From assembly GCF_012932145.1 (NCBI RefSeq), contig NZ_MWOK01000007.1, positions 62,001-126,000 on the forward strand: DNA of 64,000 nt, given 5' to 3'. This stretch comes from Acidovorax sp. SRB_14. GTDB lineage: Bacteria > Pseudomonadota > Gammaproteobacteria > Burkholderiales > Burkholderiaceae_C. The notes beneath the pieces are model-generated. The model had not been told where the DNA came from. It saw only the letters and a program-made list of their open reading frames with translations, and did no database searches. Shown in pieces: positions 37,226 through 46,101 of this stretch (position 1 is its first letter; every line of letters starts with the position of its first letter). Position numbers and translations under genes: made by a program.

Positions 37226-37986
37226 TGTGCCGCTCCCAGCACGGCGCCATCGACGCCGCCGCAGCGCATCGGCAGCGGCGCCGGCAAGGCAGCAGCGGGC
37301 CTGCCAGCGCCCGGCACGGGCTGGGCGGACAGCCAGGCCGAGACGGCACTGACGTCGTCGGGCGTGAGCTGGCGCGCGATCTGCGCCATGCAGTCGGGGG
37401 CCTGGGCGTGGCGCTGGCCGGTTTTCCAGGCGCCCAGCTGGCTGTTGAGGTAGTCGCGCGGCAGGCCCAGCAGGCCCGGGATGAACGGGTTCACGCCGGT
37501 CATGGCCTGGCCGTGGCACTGCACGCAGGCCGGAATCTGGCGCGCCTCGTCGCCCTGCTGCACCAGCAGGCGGCCGCGCTCGAGCGCGGCCGGCGGCGCC
37601 TGGGGCGCGGGCGGCGGGGCATAGGGCACCTCGAGCGCGGCGAAGTGGTCCGCCATCTCCTGCAGGTAGGCGTCCGTCAGGTGCTCGATCAGGTAGGCCA
37701 TTGGCGGGTAGCTGCGTCGCCCGTCGCGAAAATTGAGCAGCTGGTGGTAGAGGTAACCCGCCGGCTTGCCCGCGATGCGCGGGAAGTAGCCCTCGGGCGT
37801 GGCGCGGCCCTCTTTGCCGTGGCAGGCGGTGCAGGCCAGCACGCGCGTGGACATCGCATCGGCCCGTTCGGCGGTGGCCGGCGCGGAAGGCGCAGCCGCA
37901 GGGGCGGCCAACGCGCCCCCGCACAAGGCAGAACCCAGCAGCAGCGGCAGAAAACGGCGCAGCGTGGTGCGCAAGAAAGCAATCAT
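37222..37986 (-). CDS. Di-heme cytochrome c (c4-like)
   Basis: A 254-aa periplasmic protein with a signal peptide (LPLLLGSALCGGALA) and two CxxCH sites: CTACH near residue 52 and CVQCH near 155. The spacing of two similar cytochrome folds (RIAGKPAGYLYHQLLNFRDG; GLLGLPRDYLNSQLGAWKTG) is that of cytochrome c4. The ATG at 37986 begins the signal peptide; an in-frame Met at 38106 is less likely. It leads an operon with the tri-heme cytochrome and a thioredoxin-like protein, and probably passes electrons between a dehydrogenase and a terminal oxidase. Confidence 0.9.
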   Translation of the reverse strand: MIAFLRTTLRRFLPLLLGSALCGGALAAPAAAPSAPATAERADAMSTRVLACTACHGKEGRATPEGYFPRIAGKPAGYLYHQLLNFRDGRRSYPPMAYLIEHLTDAYLQEMADHFAALEVPYAPPPAPQAPPAALERGRLLVQQGDEARQIPACVQCHGQAMTGVNPFIPGLLGLPRDYLNSQLGAWKTGQRHAQAPDCMAQIARQLTPDDVSAVSAWLSAQPVPGAGRPAAALPAPLPMRCGGVDGAVLGAAQ

Positions 37987-38129
37987 GGGTGGTTCATTAG
38001 GGGGCGTGGGGAACACGCAGACTCTACGCGCACCACCAAAACAGTACAGATCCAGATTTTGGTAAAAAATACGGATCAGATTGTCGCAGCCCCCACGCCC
38101 GACCACGCTCGGGCGCCGCGCGATGCTTC

Positions 38130-38179
38130 ACTATCGATAGCTTGCAACGCTTGCTGCGCGAGCGCCGAAGGCCTTTTTG
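38130..38179 (-). repeat. Dispersed palindromic repeat, copy 6
   Basis: GATAGCTTGCAACGCTTGC then GCGAGCGCCGAAGGCCTTTTTGG on the plus strand. Intergenic, between the cytochrome operon and the TctC-type gene. Confidence 0.65.
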
Positions 38180-38222
38180 GCTCCAGAGCCAGGCCCTGTT
38201 CGCCCGAGCCTGCCACGGACCG

Positions 38223-39224
38223 TCACTCGGCCACGATGCCCGCCGCCTGGATGACCTTGCCCCACTTCTGGGTCTCGGCCGCCTGGAACTTGGCGAGCTC
38301 CTCGGGCGTGGTGGTCCAGGCTTCGGACCCGGCCATGTCGAAGAACGACTTGGCGGCGGCGCTCTGCGTGGCACGGGCCATGAGCTCGTTCAGCCGCGCC
38401 ACCACGGGCGCGGGTGTGCCGGCCGGCGCGTAGGCCGCGAACCAGTAGCCCATGTCGTAGCCCTTCACGCCCGCTTCGTCGATGGTCGGCACATCGGGCA
38501 ACTGCGCGCTGCGCTTGTGCGTGGAATAGCCGAGCGCGCGCAGCTTGCCGGCCTTGATCTGCGGCACGCCGGTCGAGGTGTCGGTGATCATCAGGTCGAT
38601 CTGGCCGCCCAGCAGGTCGGTGATCGCGAGCGGATTGCTCTTGTAGGGCACATGCAGGATGTCCACGCCCGCGAGCTGCTTGAGCATTTCGCCCGCCACG
38701 CGGCTCGACGAGCTGCCGCTGCCGAAGCTGAGCTTGCCGGGGTTCTTCTTGGCGGCGGCCACCAGCTCGCCCACGCTTTTGTAGGGCGCGGCGGCGTTCA
38801 CCACCAGCACCTGGCCGCCCTTGCCCAGGCCCGAGATCGGCGCGAAATCCTTGACCGGGTCGTAGGACAGCTTCTTGTACAGGTGCTCGTTGGCCGCATG
38901 CGTGGTGTTGGTGGTGATAAGCAGCGTGTAGCCGTCGGCCGGGGCCTTGGCCACGGCCTGCGCGGCGATCATGCCGCTGGCGCCGGCCTTGTTGTCGATC
39001 ACCACGGGCTGTTTGGTTTCGGCGCTGACGGCCTGGCCGATGGCGCGCGCGAGCTGGTCGGTAGCGCTGCCGGCGGCAAATGGCACGACGAAGGTGATGG
39101 CCTTGGCCGGGTACGCCGGCGCCTGCGCGGCGGCCATGCCGGGCAGCGCCAGGCTCAGGGTGGTGGCGGCGAGAGAGCTGGCCAGGGCCAGCGCGCGGCG
39201 GCGGGATGGGAAATGGGGGTTCAT
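38223..39224 (-). CDS. Tripartite tricarboxylate transporter substrate-binding protein (Bug/TctC family)
   Basis: A 333-aa periplasmic binding protein. The N-terminus is a signal sequence with a triple-Arg start (PSRRRALALASSLAA) ending near AAAQ. Landmarks are ITFVVPFAAGSATDQLAR, VVIDNKAGASGMIAAQAVAKAPADGYTLL, GKLSFGSGSSSS, HVPYKSNPLAITDLLGGQIDLMI and ALGYSTHKRS. A strong AGGAGAC ribosome site precedes the ATG at 39224. It lies just downstream of the AtuA pair in the same direction, which suggests it binds the substrate of that pathway. No TctAB genes are present. Confidence 0.93.
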   Translation of the reverse strand: MNPHFPSRRRALALASSLAATTLSLALPGMAAAQAPAYPAKAITFVVPFAAGSATDQLARAIGQAVSAETKQPVVIDNKAGASGMIAAQAVAKAPADGYTLLITTNTTHAANEHLYKKLSYDPVKDFAPISGLGKGGQVLVVNAAAPYKSVGELVAAAKKNPGKLSFGSGSSSSRVAGEMLKQLAGVDILHVPYKSNPLAITDLLGGQIDLMITDTSTGVPQIKAGKLRALGYSTHKRSAQLPDVPTIDEAGVKGYDMGYWFAAYAPAGTPAPVVARLNELMARATQSAAAKSFFDMAGSEAWTTTPEELAKFQAAETQKWGKVIQAAGIVAE

Positions 39225-39270
39225 GTTGTCTCCTGTATTTCTAGGGTTGGGGGAAAAAATTGGCGGTGAT

Positions 39271-39633
39271 TCAGGGCGGGCCGGCCAGGTGCTGCGCCAG
39301 CGCGGCCGGCACTTCGACGCGCAGGTCCAGCAGCAGGAACGAGAGCGCCTTGCCGTGGCTGTCGAGGTTGAGCGCGTCGTTGACGCCGCCATCGAGCACG
39401 TCGTCGAGCACGAAGTTCATCGCCTGCAGGTTCGGCAGCAGGTAGCGCGCCACGCGGCTGGGCTGGCGCAGCGCGAACTGCCGCGCCACGGCAGCTTCGG
39501 TGACCTGCGCGACCAGCACGTCCCACAGCGCGGGATGCCAGGCGATCACGCTGATGTTCGAGCGGTTGCCCTTGTCGCCGGTGCGGCCGTGGGCCAGGCG
39601 GTACAGGGGCACGGTCAGGGTGGGTGCGTTCAT
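39271..39633 (-). CDS. AtuA-associated ferredoxin-fold domain protein
   Basis: A 120-aa stand-alone copy of the AtuA C-terminal domain: LYRLAHGRTGDKGNRSNISVIAW is diagnostic, and VARYLLPNLQAMNFVLDDVLDGGVNDALNLDSHGK follows. The ATG at 39633 is 16 bp after the AtuA-family gene stop. In many bacteria this domain is fused to the end of AtuA; here it is a separate gene. It probably forms a complex with the AtuA-like protein. Confidence 0.88.
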   Translation of the reverse strand: MNAPTLTVPLYRLAHGRTGDKGNRSNISVIAWHPALWDVLVAQVTEAAVARQFALRQPSRVARYLLPNLQAMNFVLDDVLDGGVNDALNLDSHGKALSFLLLDLRVEVPAALAQHLAGPP

Positions 39634-39649
39634 GGTTTTTTTCTCGCGC

Positions 39650-40999
39650 TCAGTCCAGCATGTCGTAGCCGGTGGCAACGGCGCCGCGCGGCACCAGGCA
39701 CGACACCGTGCCCAGGCGCGGGCGCGTGGCGGTGCGCACGCCGCCGCCGCCGGCCGGGCCGCAGCAGTACAGCGCCGTGACTTCGCGCACCAGACGCTGG
39801 GCGCTGGCGTGGTCGCGGTGCTGCAGCGCCACGCGCAGGCGCACATCGCGGGCATCGCCCGCCGGCGCGCCAAGCCAGCGCCCGGCGTCGTCGCCGAACA
39901 CGCTGGTCACGCCGATCAGATCGATGCGCAGCGGGCCCAGGCCCTGCAGGCGCTCGCGCAGCACTTCGCCGGCAAGCCGGGCGCGGGCCTCGGCGCGCGC
40001 GCCGGCATACGAAATCTCGCCCTCGGCAAACCAACCGGTTTCAGAGCACACATTCACCTTCAGCGTTGGCGGCCGGGCATGGCCGCGCACGCCTTCAAGG
40101 CGCACCTGGTCGGGTCCCACGCACCGCACGCGCGCCTGCGTGATGTCGGCCACCACGTCGGGCGTGAGGTAGGCGGCGGGGTCGTGCAGTTCGTACAGCA
40201 GCTGCTCTTTGACCGTGCGCTCGTCGATGCGCCCGCCGGTGCCGGGTGGCTTGGTGAGGGTGCAGTCGCCGTTGGCGTCGATCTCTGCCAGCGGGTAGCC
40301 GAGCCGGGCGAGACACGGCACGTCCTTGTAGCCCGGGTCGGCAAAGTACCCGCCCGTGACCTGGGCGCCGCATTCGAGCAGGTGGCCTGCCATGGTGGCG
40401 CGCGCCAGCCGGTCGCAGTCGTCCAGCGGCCAGTTGAAGTGCGCGAGCGCCGGGCCCAGCACCAGCGCCGGGTCGGCCACGCGGCCGCAGACGACGATGT
40501 CGGCGCCGGCGCGCAGCGCATCGGCAATGGCCTCGGCGCCGATGTAGGCGTTGGCGCTCACGATGGGGTCGGTGGGCATGGCACTGCCCAGGGCCTCCTG
40601 CAGCAGCGCGCGGTGCTGCGGCCCGCTCAGGTCGTCGCCGTGGACCACGGCGATGCGCGGGCGGCGCGTGCCCAGCTCGCGCGCCAGTTGCAGGATGCGC
40701 CGCGCCGCGCCCAGCGGGTGGGCCGCGCCAAAGTTGCTGACGATGCGCACGCCGTGCTGCAGGCACTGCGCCAGCACCGGGCGCAGCAGGTCTGCCAGCA
40801 GCGGCTCGTAGCCGGCGTCGGGGTCGGCGCGGCGCGCCAGCTGGGCCAGCGCCAGCGTGCGCTCGGCCAGCGTCTCAAAGATCAGCACGGCCGGCTGGCC
40901 GCTGTCGATCAACGCCTGCACCACCGGTGCGGCGGCGTCGGTGCGGTCGCCGGAAAATCCGGCCGCGCAGCCGATCAGCAAGTTGTGGGGGTTCGCCAT
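39650..40999 (-). CDS. Acyclic terpene utilisation AtuA family protein (DUF1446)
   Basis: A 449-aa protein. The start LLIGCAAGFSGDRTDAAAPVV and the blocks IVSNFGAAHPLGAA, ANAYIGAEAIADALRAGADIVVCGRVADPALVLGP, TGGYFADPGYKDVPCLARLGYPLAEI and KEQLLYELHDPAAYLTPDVVADI match the AtuA family. An AGGAGACC ribosome site precedes the ATG at 40999. AtuA is needed for citronellol/geraniol breakdown in Pseudomonas, but many homologues occur outside that pathway, and no other atu genes are seen here. It diverges from a LysR regulator across 79 bp. Confidence 0.88.
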   Translation of the reverse strand: MANPHNLLIGCAAGFSGDRTDAAAPVVQALIDSGQPAVLIFETLAERTLALAQLARRADPDAGYEPLLADLLRPVLAQCLQHGVRIVSNFGAAHPLGAARRILQLARELGTRRPRIAVVHGDDLSGPQHRALLQEALGSAMPTDPIVSANAYIGAEAIADALRAGADIVVCGRVADPALVLGPALAHFNWPLDDCDRLARATMAGHLLECGAQVTGGYFADPGYKDVPCLARLGYPLAEIDANGDCTLTKPPGTGGRIDERTVKEQLLYELHDPAAYLTPDVVADITQARVRCVGPDQVRLEGVRGHARPPTLKVNVCSETGWFAEGEISYAGARAEARARLAGEVLRERLQGLGPLRIDLIGVTSVFGDDAGRWLGAPAGDARDVRLRVALQHRDHASAQRLVREVTALYCCGPAGGGGVRTATRPRLGTVSCLVPRGAVATGYDMLD

Positions 41000-41044
41000 A
41001 AGGTCTCCTGCCACCAATGTAGGTGCACCGGGTTATTCTGTGAA

Positions 41045-41063
41045 ATTGATTGTTGCGATCAAT
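41045..41063. promoter_or_regulatory. Putative LysR-type regulator binding site
   Basis: ATTGAT (41045-41050) and ATCAAT (41058-41063) form a perfect inverted repeat around a 7-base spacer. It lies in the 79-bp gap between the LysR gene and the divergent AtuA-like gene, and fits the T-N11-A pattern of LysR-type operators. Confidence 0.6.
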
Positions 41064-41078
41064 CCATCTGGAATTCAA

Positions 41079-41963
41079 ATGAATATTTCTTCCCGGCAGG
41101 TCGACGCGTTTCTCGCGCTGGCCGAACAGCGCAGCTTCACCCGTGCGGCCGTGCAGTGCCACCTGTCGCAGCCGGCCTTCAGCGCCCTCATCCGCGCGCT
41201 CGAAGACGGCCTGGGCCTGCGCCTGTTCGACCGCAGTACGCGCCATGTGGCACTGACGGGCGAAGGAGAGAACTTTCTGGAGGCGGCGCGCCGCATCCGC
41301 GCCGAAATCGACAGCGCGCTGGCCCGCATGCGCGACGCCGCCACGCTCCAGCGCGGGCGCGTGGCGATCGCGCTGCTGCCCTCCCTGGCCGCGGGCTGGC
41401 TACCCGGCGTGCTGGCCGGCTACCACGCGGCACACCCGGGCGTCGAACTGGAGATTGCCGATGTGCTGTCCGAGCGCTGCATCGAGCAGGTGGCCACCGG
41501 CAAGGCCGACTTTGCTCTCGCCGCGATCCGCGCCGACACGCCCGAACTGCAGGCCGAGCCGTTCTGCGCCGACGACTTTCACCTGGTCTGCCGCAGCGGC
41601 CACCCGCTGCTGCGGCAACGCACGCTGGCCCCTGCCGACCTGGCCGCGTGGCCGTTCATCCACCTGGCGCGCACCAGCAGCGTGCGCCAGTACCTGGAGG
41701 CCGCGTTCCACCCGCAGGCCATGCACACGCTGATGGAGGTGGAGCAGCTCGCCACCGTGATGGGCATGGTGCGCGCGGGCCTGGGCATCAGCGTGGTGCC
41801 GGCGCTCACGCTGTTCCACTTCGGGCAGCCCGGCCTCGTGACGCGGCCGCTGGCGCTGCCCGGGCTCACGCGGCAGATTTACCTGGTGCGCCGGCGCGAC
41901 CGCAGCCTGTCGGTGGCGGCGCAGGCGCTGGTCGCGCGGATGGTGGAACTGCGGCCCGCCTGA
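41079..41963 (+). CDS. LysR-family transcriptional regulator
   Basis: A 294-aa regulator. The winged HTH is at residues 4-63 (VDAFLALAEQRSFTRAAVQ, LSQPAFSALIRALEDGLG, LFDRSTRHVALTGEGE), followed by a linker helix and the two-lobed effector domain (RVAIALLPSLAAGWLP; FHLVCRSGHPLL; GMVRAGLGISVVPAL). The ATG at 41079 is the natural start; in-frame upstream codons overlap the divergent gene. It likely controls the divergent operon of AtuA-like, AtuA C-domain and TctC-type proteins in response to an organic acid. The ligand is unknown. Confidence 0.95.
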   Translation: MNISSRQVDAFLALAEQRSFTRAAVQCHLSQPAFSALIRALEDGLGLRLFDRSTRHVALTGEGENFLEAARRIRAEIDSALARMRDAATLQRGRVAIALLPSLAAGWLPGVLAGYHAAHPGVELEIADVLSERCIEQVATGKADFALAAIRADTPELQAEPFCADDFHLVCRSGHPLLRQRTLAPADLAAWPFIHLARTSSVRQYLEAAFHPQAMHTLMEVEQLATVMGMVRAGLGISVVPALTLFHFGQPGLVTRPLALPGLTRQIYLVRRRDRSLSVAAQALVARMVELRPA

Positions 41964-41973
41964 CCGGCCGACT

Positions 41974-42978
41974 TCAGCGGCGCGCGGCGGGCGCGGGGTG
42001 CGGGGGCTGCGCCAGTGGCACCGGCTGCGGCGGCAGCGGCTGCGGCGCGTGGTCCAGGTCGGGCCGGCGCCACGGGTCCACATGGGTCATGACATCGAGC
42101 ACGCGGTGGCGCTGCAGGACGCGCGCGCGGGCATCCACGGCAATCGCGTGGCCGGCCTCCACGCTCAGCGTGGCGTCGACTTCAAGGTGCACGTCGACCA
42201 CCACCATGTCGCCCATCTTGCGCGTGCGCACGTCGTGCACGCCGCGCACGCCGGGCGTCTCGCGCAGCGTCTGGCCGATGGCCTGCACTTCGCTCGCGTC
42301 CACGGCGCTGTCCATCAGGTCGTGCAGCGCGCTCCAGCCGAACTGCCAGCCGGTGCGCGCCACCATCAGCCCCACGATCAGCGCCGCGATGGTGTCCAGG
42401 ATGGTGTAGCCCGCGAGGTTGCCCGCAATGCCGATGGCCACCACGAGCGACGAGGCGGCGTCGGCGCGCGCATGCCATGCGTTGGCCACCAGCATGCTCG
42501 ACTTGACGCGCTTGGCGACCCGCAGCATGTAGCGGAACAGCAGCTCCTTGAGCACCAGCGTGGCCAGGGCCACCCACAGCGCCGCCACATGCACCTGCTG
42601 CAATGCGGCCGGGTTCTGCACCTTCAGCACCGCCGACCAGACCATGCCCACGCCCACGCCCAGCAGCACCAGCCCGAGCATCAGCGACGCGGCGGTCTCA
42701 AAGCGCTGGTGGCCGTAGGGGTGGCCTTCGTCGGGGTCCTTGTGCGCGTGGTGGTTGGCAAACAGCACGACAAAATCGGCCACCAGGTCGGAGAACGAAT
42801 GCAGGCCGTCGGCGATCAGCGCCTGCGATTTGGCCAGCACCCCCACGGCAATCTGCAGCGCAGACAGCACCAGGTTGACGCCCACACTGACCCAGGTGCT
42901 GCGCGCGGCGGCGGCCGCACGGGCTTCGGGTGTGTGCCGGGTGTCCGGGGATTTTTCGGTAAACGGCGGGGGCGTCAT
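41974..42978 (-). CDS. Cation diffusion facilitator (CDF) metal efflux transporter
   Basis: A 334-aa inner membrane antiporter that exports divalent metal ions, usually Zn, Co, Fe or Cd, against protons. Six membrane helices are expected between residues 28 and 215. The metal site residues are in HSFSD (helix 2, near residue 60) and HARAD (helix 5, near residue 169). The loop HHAHKDPDEGHPYGHQRFET is His-rich. The cytosolic C-terminal domain has GVRGVHDVRTRKMGDMVVVDVHLEVD; a Pro/Gln-rich tail ends the protein. It stands alone, converging with the LysR gene. Confidence 0.94.
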   Translation of the reverse strand: MTPPPFTEKSPDTRHTPEARAAAAARSTWVSVGVNLVLSALQIAVGVLAKSQALIADGLHSFSDLVADFVVLFANHHAHKDPDEGHPYGHQRFETAASLMLGLVLLGVGVGMVWSAVLKVQNPAALQQVHVAALWVALATLVLKELLFRYMLRVAKRVKSSMLVANAWHARADAASSLVVAIGIAGNLAGYTILDTIAALIVGLMVARTGWQFGWSALHDLMDSAVDASEVQAIGQTLRETPGVRGVHDVRTRKMGDMVVVDVHLEVDATLSVEAGHAIAVDARARVLQRHRVLDVMTHVDPWRRPDLDHAPQPLPPQPVPLAQPPHPAPAARR

Positions 42979-43295
42979 GGCAAACAGGCGGTTCGGGGCT
43001 GGCGGCCAGGGAGCGGGCCGCCCGCGGAGAGCTTACCCCGTGTCCTGCCAGGGCCGGCAGCGGCGCAGCCTTGCACGCTGGCAGGGCAAGGCATGGCGCG
43101 CTCGAATGCCGCATTATTGATAGCGCATGGCGCTGGATGGGTAAGCGCTGAAGGCCTATTGGGCCAAAACCTTTCGCACCGGTGGCCACTGCCGCCAATG
43201 GCGTGCGGCCCGCCACCGCAGCGCGCGGCGCGCCCGCCGGCCGCACAGGGCGCAGCCGGCGTACAGTGCTGCCATCGCTGCCAAGGAGAGAGACC
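42979..43295. other. 317-bp gap between CDF and UspA genes
   Basis: Contains dispersed repeat copy 7 (43113-43168) and probably the divergent promoters. I see no gene. Confidence 0.5.
43113..43168 (-). repeat. Dispersed palindromic repeat, copy 7
   Basis: ATTATTGATAGCGCATGGCG, then GGGTAAGCGCTGAAGGCC on the plus strand. Intergenic, upstream of the uspA-like gene. Confidence 0.65.
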
Positions 43296-44156
43296 ATGAA
43301 CCACCAGATCTGTGCCTGCATCGATGCCCTGCCCGCCGCCGCTGCGGTGGTCGATTGGGCCGCATGGGCGGCGCTGCGGCTGAATGCGCCGCTGCAGCTG
43401 CTGCATGTGCTCGACGAGCCCGCGGCCATGCCGCCCGTGGGCGATTACAGCGGCGCGCTGGGCTTTGGCGCGCAGGAGCTGCTCCAGCAGCAGCTCAGCG
43501 CACTGGACGAGCAGCGCGGCGCGATCGAACGCGAGGCCGGCCGCCATCTGCTGCAGAGCGCGTGCGAGCGCGCCAGCGCCGCCGGCGTGCCGCACGTCGC
43601 CGAAGGCATGCACTACGGCGACCTGGTCGAGACCCTGCTGGGCCTGGAGGCCAGCACGCGGCTCGTGGTGCTGGGCGAGCACTACCGCGCCAGCACGCCG
43701 CGCAGGATCTACCTCAGCCACCACGTCGAACGCGTGGTGCGCAGCATCAAACGCCCGGTGCTCGTCGCCACCGTGTCGCCGTTTGCCGCGCCCGAGCGCT
43801 TCGTGCTGGCCTTCGACGGCAGCGCCACTGCGCGCAAGATGATCACCATGGTCGCGGCCAGCCCGCTGCTGCAGGGCCTGCCGGCGCTGGTGGCCATGGT
43901 GGCGCCCGACACGCCCGAGGCGCACCGGCAGCTGCACGAGGCGCAGTCGGTGCTGCAAGCGGCCGGCTTTGCCGTGCAGACCGCGCTGCGGCAGGGCGAT
44001 CCCGAACAAGCGCTGCCCGAGCTGCTGGCGACCCAGGGCAATGCCGTGCTGGTGATGGGAGCCTATGGCCACGCGCGCATCCGCCAGCTCATCGTGGGCA
44101 GCACCACGACGGCGCTGCTGCGCCTGAGCCCGGTGCCGGTGCTGGTGCTGCGCTAG
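43296..44156 (+). CDS. Tandem universal stress protein
   Basis: A 286-aa protein with two Usp domains. Domain 1 starts [25 protein letters not shown] and ends with [23 protein letters not shown]; domain 2 starts [18 protein letters not shown] and ends with the ATP-binding pattern [33 protein letters not shown]. Domain 2 has the full G-2x-G-9x-G(S/T) loop, while domain 1 is degenerate. An AAGGAGAG ribosome site precedes the ATG at 43296. Its role in stress survival is inferred from the family only. Confidence 0.93.
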   Translation: MNHQICACIDALPAAAAVVDWAAWAALRLNAPLQLLHVLDEPAAMPPVGDYSGALGFGAQELLQQQLSALDEQRGAIEREAGRHLLQSACERASAAGVPHVAEGMHYGDLVETLLGLEASTRLVVLGEHYRASTPRRIYLSHHVERVVRSIKRPVLVATVSPFAAPERFVLAFDGSATARKMITMVAASPLLQGLPALVAMVAPDTPEAHRQLHEAQSVLQAAGFAVQTALRQGDPEQALPELLATQGNAVLVMGAYGHARIRQLIVGSTTTALLRLSPVPVLVLR

Positions 44157-44175
44157 GCAACCCTGCCCCGGCCGC

Positions 44176-44893
44176 TCACAGGCTTGGCAGCGCAACGCGG
44201 CGCGACAGCTGCGCCGCAGCCTCCTTGCGTTCGCTGTAGCGGTCCACGAGGTAGGGCGCCACGTCGCGCGTCAGCAGCGTGAACTTGACCAGTTCCTCCA
44301 CCACATCGACCACCCGGTCGTAGTAGGGCGAGGGCTTCATGCGGTCGTCCTCGCCAAACTCCTGGTAGGCCTTGGCCACGGAGGACTGGTTGGGAATGGT
44401 GAGCATGCGCATCCAGCCCCAGCACGCGCATCTGGTTGACGGCATTGAACGACTGCGATCCGCCGCACACCTGCATCAGCGCCAGCGTCTTGCCCTGCGT
44501 GGGCCGCACGGCGCCCTGGGCCAGCGGGATCCAGTCGATCTGCGCTTTCAGGAGGCCGGTCATGGCACCGTGGCGCTCGTGCGAACACCATAGCATGCCT
44601 TCGGCCCACTGGGCCAGGGCGCGCAGCTCGACCACCTTGGCATGGGTGTCGGGCGCATCGTCGGGCAGCGGCAGGCCACCGGGGTGGAACATCCGCACAT
44701 CGCCGCCCAGGGCCGTGAGCAGGCGCGCCGCCTCCTCTGCCAACAAGCGGCTGAAGGAGCGCGGCCGCAGCGAGCCATACAACAGCAAAAAGCGCGGCGC
44801 GTGCGCAGCAGGTGCCGCCGCGCGCAGCTGGGCCCCGTCGGGCACCTGCACCAGATCGGGCTGGACATGGGGCAGGTCGGAAAAATCGCTCAT
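44176..44893 (-). pseudogene. arsH: arsH (NADPH-dependent FMN reductase/organoarsenical oxidase), frameshifted
   Basis: ArsH oxidises trivalent organoarsenicals such as methylarsenite. The frame from the ATG at 44893 reads a normal ArsH start ([60 protein letters not shown]), then at about 44416-44420 the homologous sequence continues in another frame ([40 protein letters not shown], to the stop at 44176). A one- or two-base indel in a run of Gs and Cs explains it. Both halves are otherwise well conserved, so this is recent decay or a sequencing error. It is the last gene of the ars operon, 35 bp after acr3. Confidence 0.88.
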
Positions 44894-44928
44894 GAAGGTT
44901 CTGTGAAATGGTCAAAAGGAGGCCGGCT

Positions 44929-46071
44929 TCAGGGCCGGCCCTGCTCGTACCACGGCTTGGTGCGGTTGACCACGCGGACCACCAGCAGCATCACCGGCAC
45001 CTCGATCAGCACGCCCACCACCGTGGCCAGCGCCGCGCCGGAATGGAACCCGAACAGGCTGATGGCGGCCGCCACGGCCAGCTCGAAGAAGTTGGAGGCC
45101 CCGATCAGCGCCGACGGGCAGGCAATGCTGTGCTTCTCGCCCAGCGCGCGGTTGAGCCCGTAGGCCAGCGCCGAGTTGAAGAACACCTGGATCAGGATGG
45201 GCACCGCCAGCAGCGCGATCACCAGCGGCTGCGCCAGGATGGCCTCGCCCTGGAAAGCGAACAGCAGCACCAGCGTGGCCAGCAAGGCGGTGATGGACCA
45301 CGGCCCGATGCGCGCCATGGCAGCGTCGAACGCGCCCTGCCCCCGTGCCAGCAGCGCGCGCCGCCAGAGCTGCGCCAGGATGACCGGAACCACGATGTAC
45401 AGCCCCACCGACACCAGCAACGTGTCCCACGGCACGGTGATGGCCGAGATGCCCAGCAGGAACGCCACCAGCGGCGCAAAGGCCACCACCATGATGCTGT
45501 CGTTGAGCGCCACCTGCGACAGCGTGAACAGCGGGTCCCCGCCGGTGAGGCGGCTCCACACGAACACCATGGCCGTGCACGGGGCAGCGGCGAGCAGGAT
45601 CAGACCGGCGATGTAGCTGTCGAGCTGATCGGCGGGCAGCAGCGGCGCAAACAGGTGGCGAATGAACAGCCAGCCCAGAAACGCCATGGTGAACGGCTTG
45701 ACCATCCAGTTGACGAACAGCGTCACGCCAATGCCGCGCACATGCTGGCGCACCTGGCCCAGCGCCGCAAAGTCCACCTTGACCAGCATCGGGATGACCA
45801 TCACCCAGATCAGCAGGCCCACGGGCAGGTTGACCTGCGCCACCTCCATGCGCCCGATGGCCTGGAACAGCCCCGGCAGCCCCTGCCCGAGCGCAATGCC
45901 AACGACGATGCAGGCAAAAACCCAGAGCGTGAGGTAGCGCTCAAACACGCCCATGGGGGCCGGGGCCGCCGGCCGGGCAACCCCTTCACAGGCCGTGCGC
46001 CTGGCGGGGTTTGCCGCGGGGATGGCATTCGCACGGTTCGATCGAGCGGGAGCGTCTGGAGGCGTTGTCAT
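44929..46071 (-). CDS. acr3: ACR3-family arsenite efflux permease
   Basis: A 380-aa ten-helix inner membrane carrier that exports As(III). Landmarks are FERYLTLWVFACIVVGIALG, LPVGLLIWVMVIPMLVKVDF, NWMVKPFTMAFLGWLF, the key Cys in LILLAAAPCTAMVFVWS, and the Glu-containing SALIGASNFFELAVAAAI. An Ala/Pro/Arg-rich cytosolic stretch of about 40 residues precedes the first helix; an internal Met at residue 40 (MGVFERYLTL) is an alternative start. It lies between arsC and arsH. Confidence 0.96.
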   Translation of the reverse strand: MTTPPDAPARSNRANAIPAANPARRTACEGVARPAAPAPMGVFERYLTLWVFACIVVGIALGQGLPGLFQAIGRMEVAQVNLPVGLLIWVMVIPMLVKVDFAALGQVRQHVRGIGVTLFVNWMVKPFTMAFLGWLFIRHLFAPLLPADQLDSYIAGLILLAAAPCTAMVFVWSRLTGGDPLFTLSQVALNDSIMVVAFAPLVAFLLGISAITVPWDTLLVSVGLYIVVPVILAQLWRRALLARGQGAFDAAMARIGPWSITALLATLVLLFAFQGEAILAQPLVIALLAVPILIQVFFNSALAYGLNRALGEKHSIACPSALIGASNFFELAVAAAISLFGFHSGAALATVVGVLIEVPVMLLVVRVVNRTKPWYEQGRP

Positions 46072-46101
46072 GAAAAGCTTCTTCAGGAAGGGGCGTCGCG
46101 G

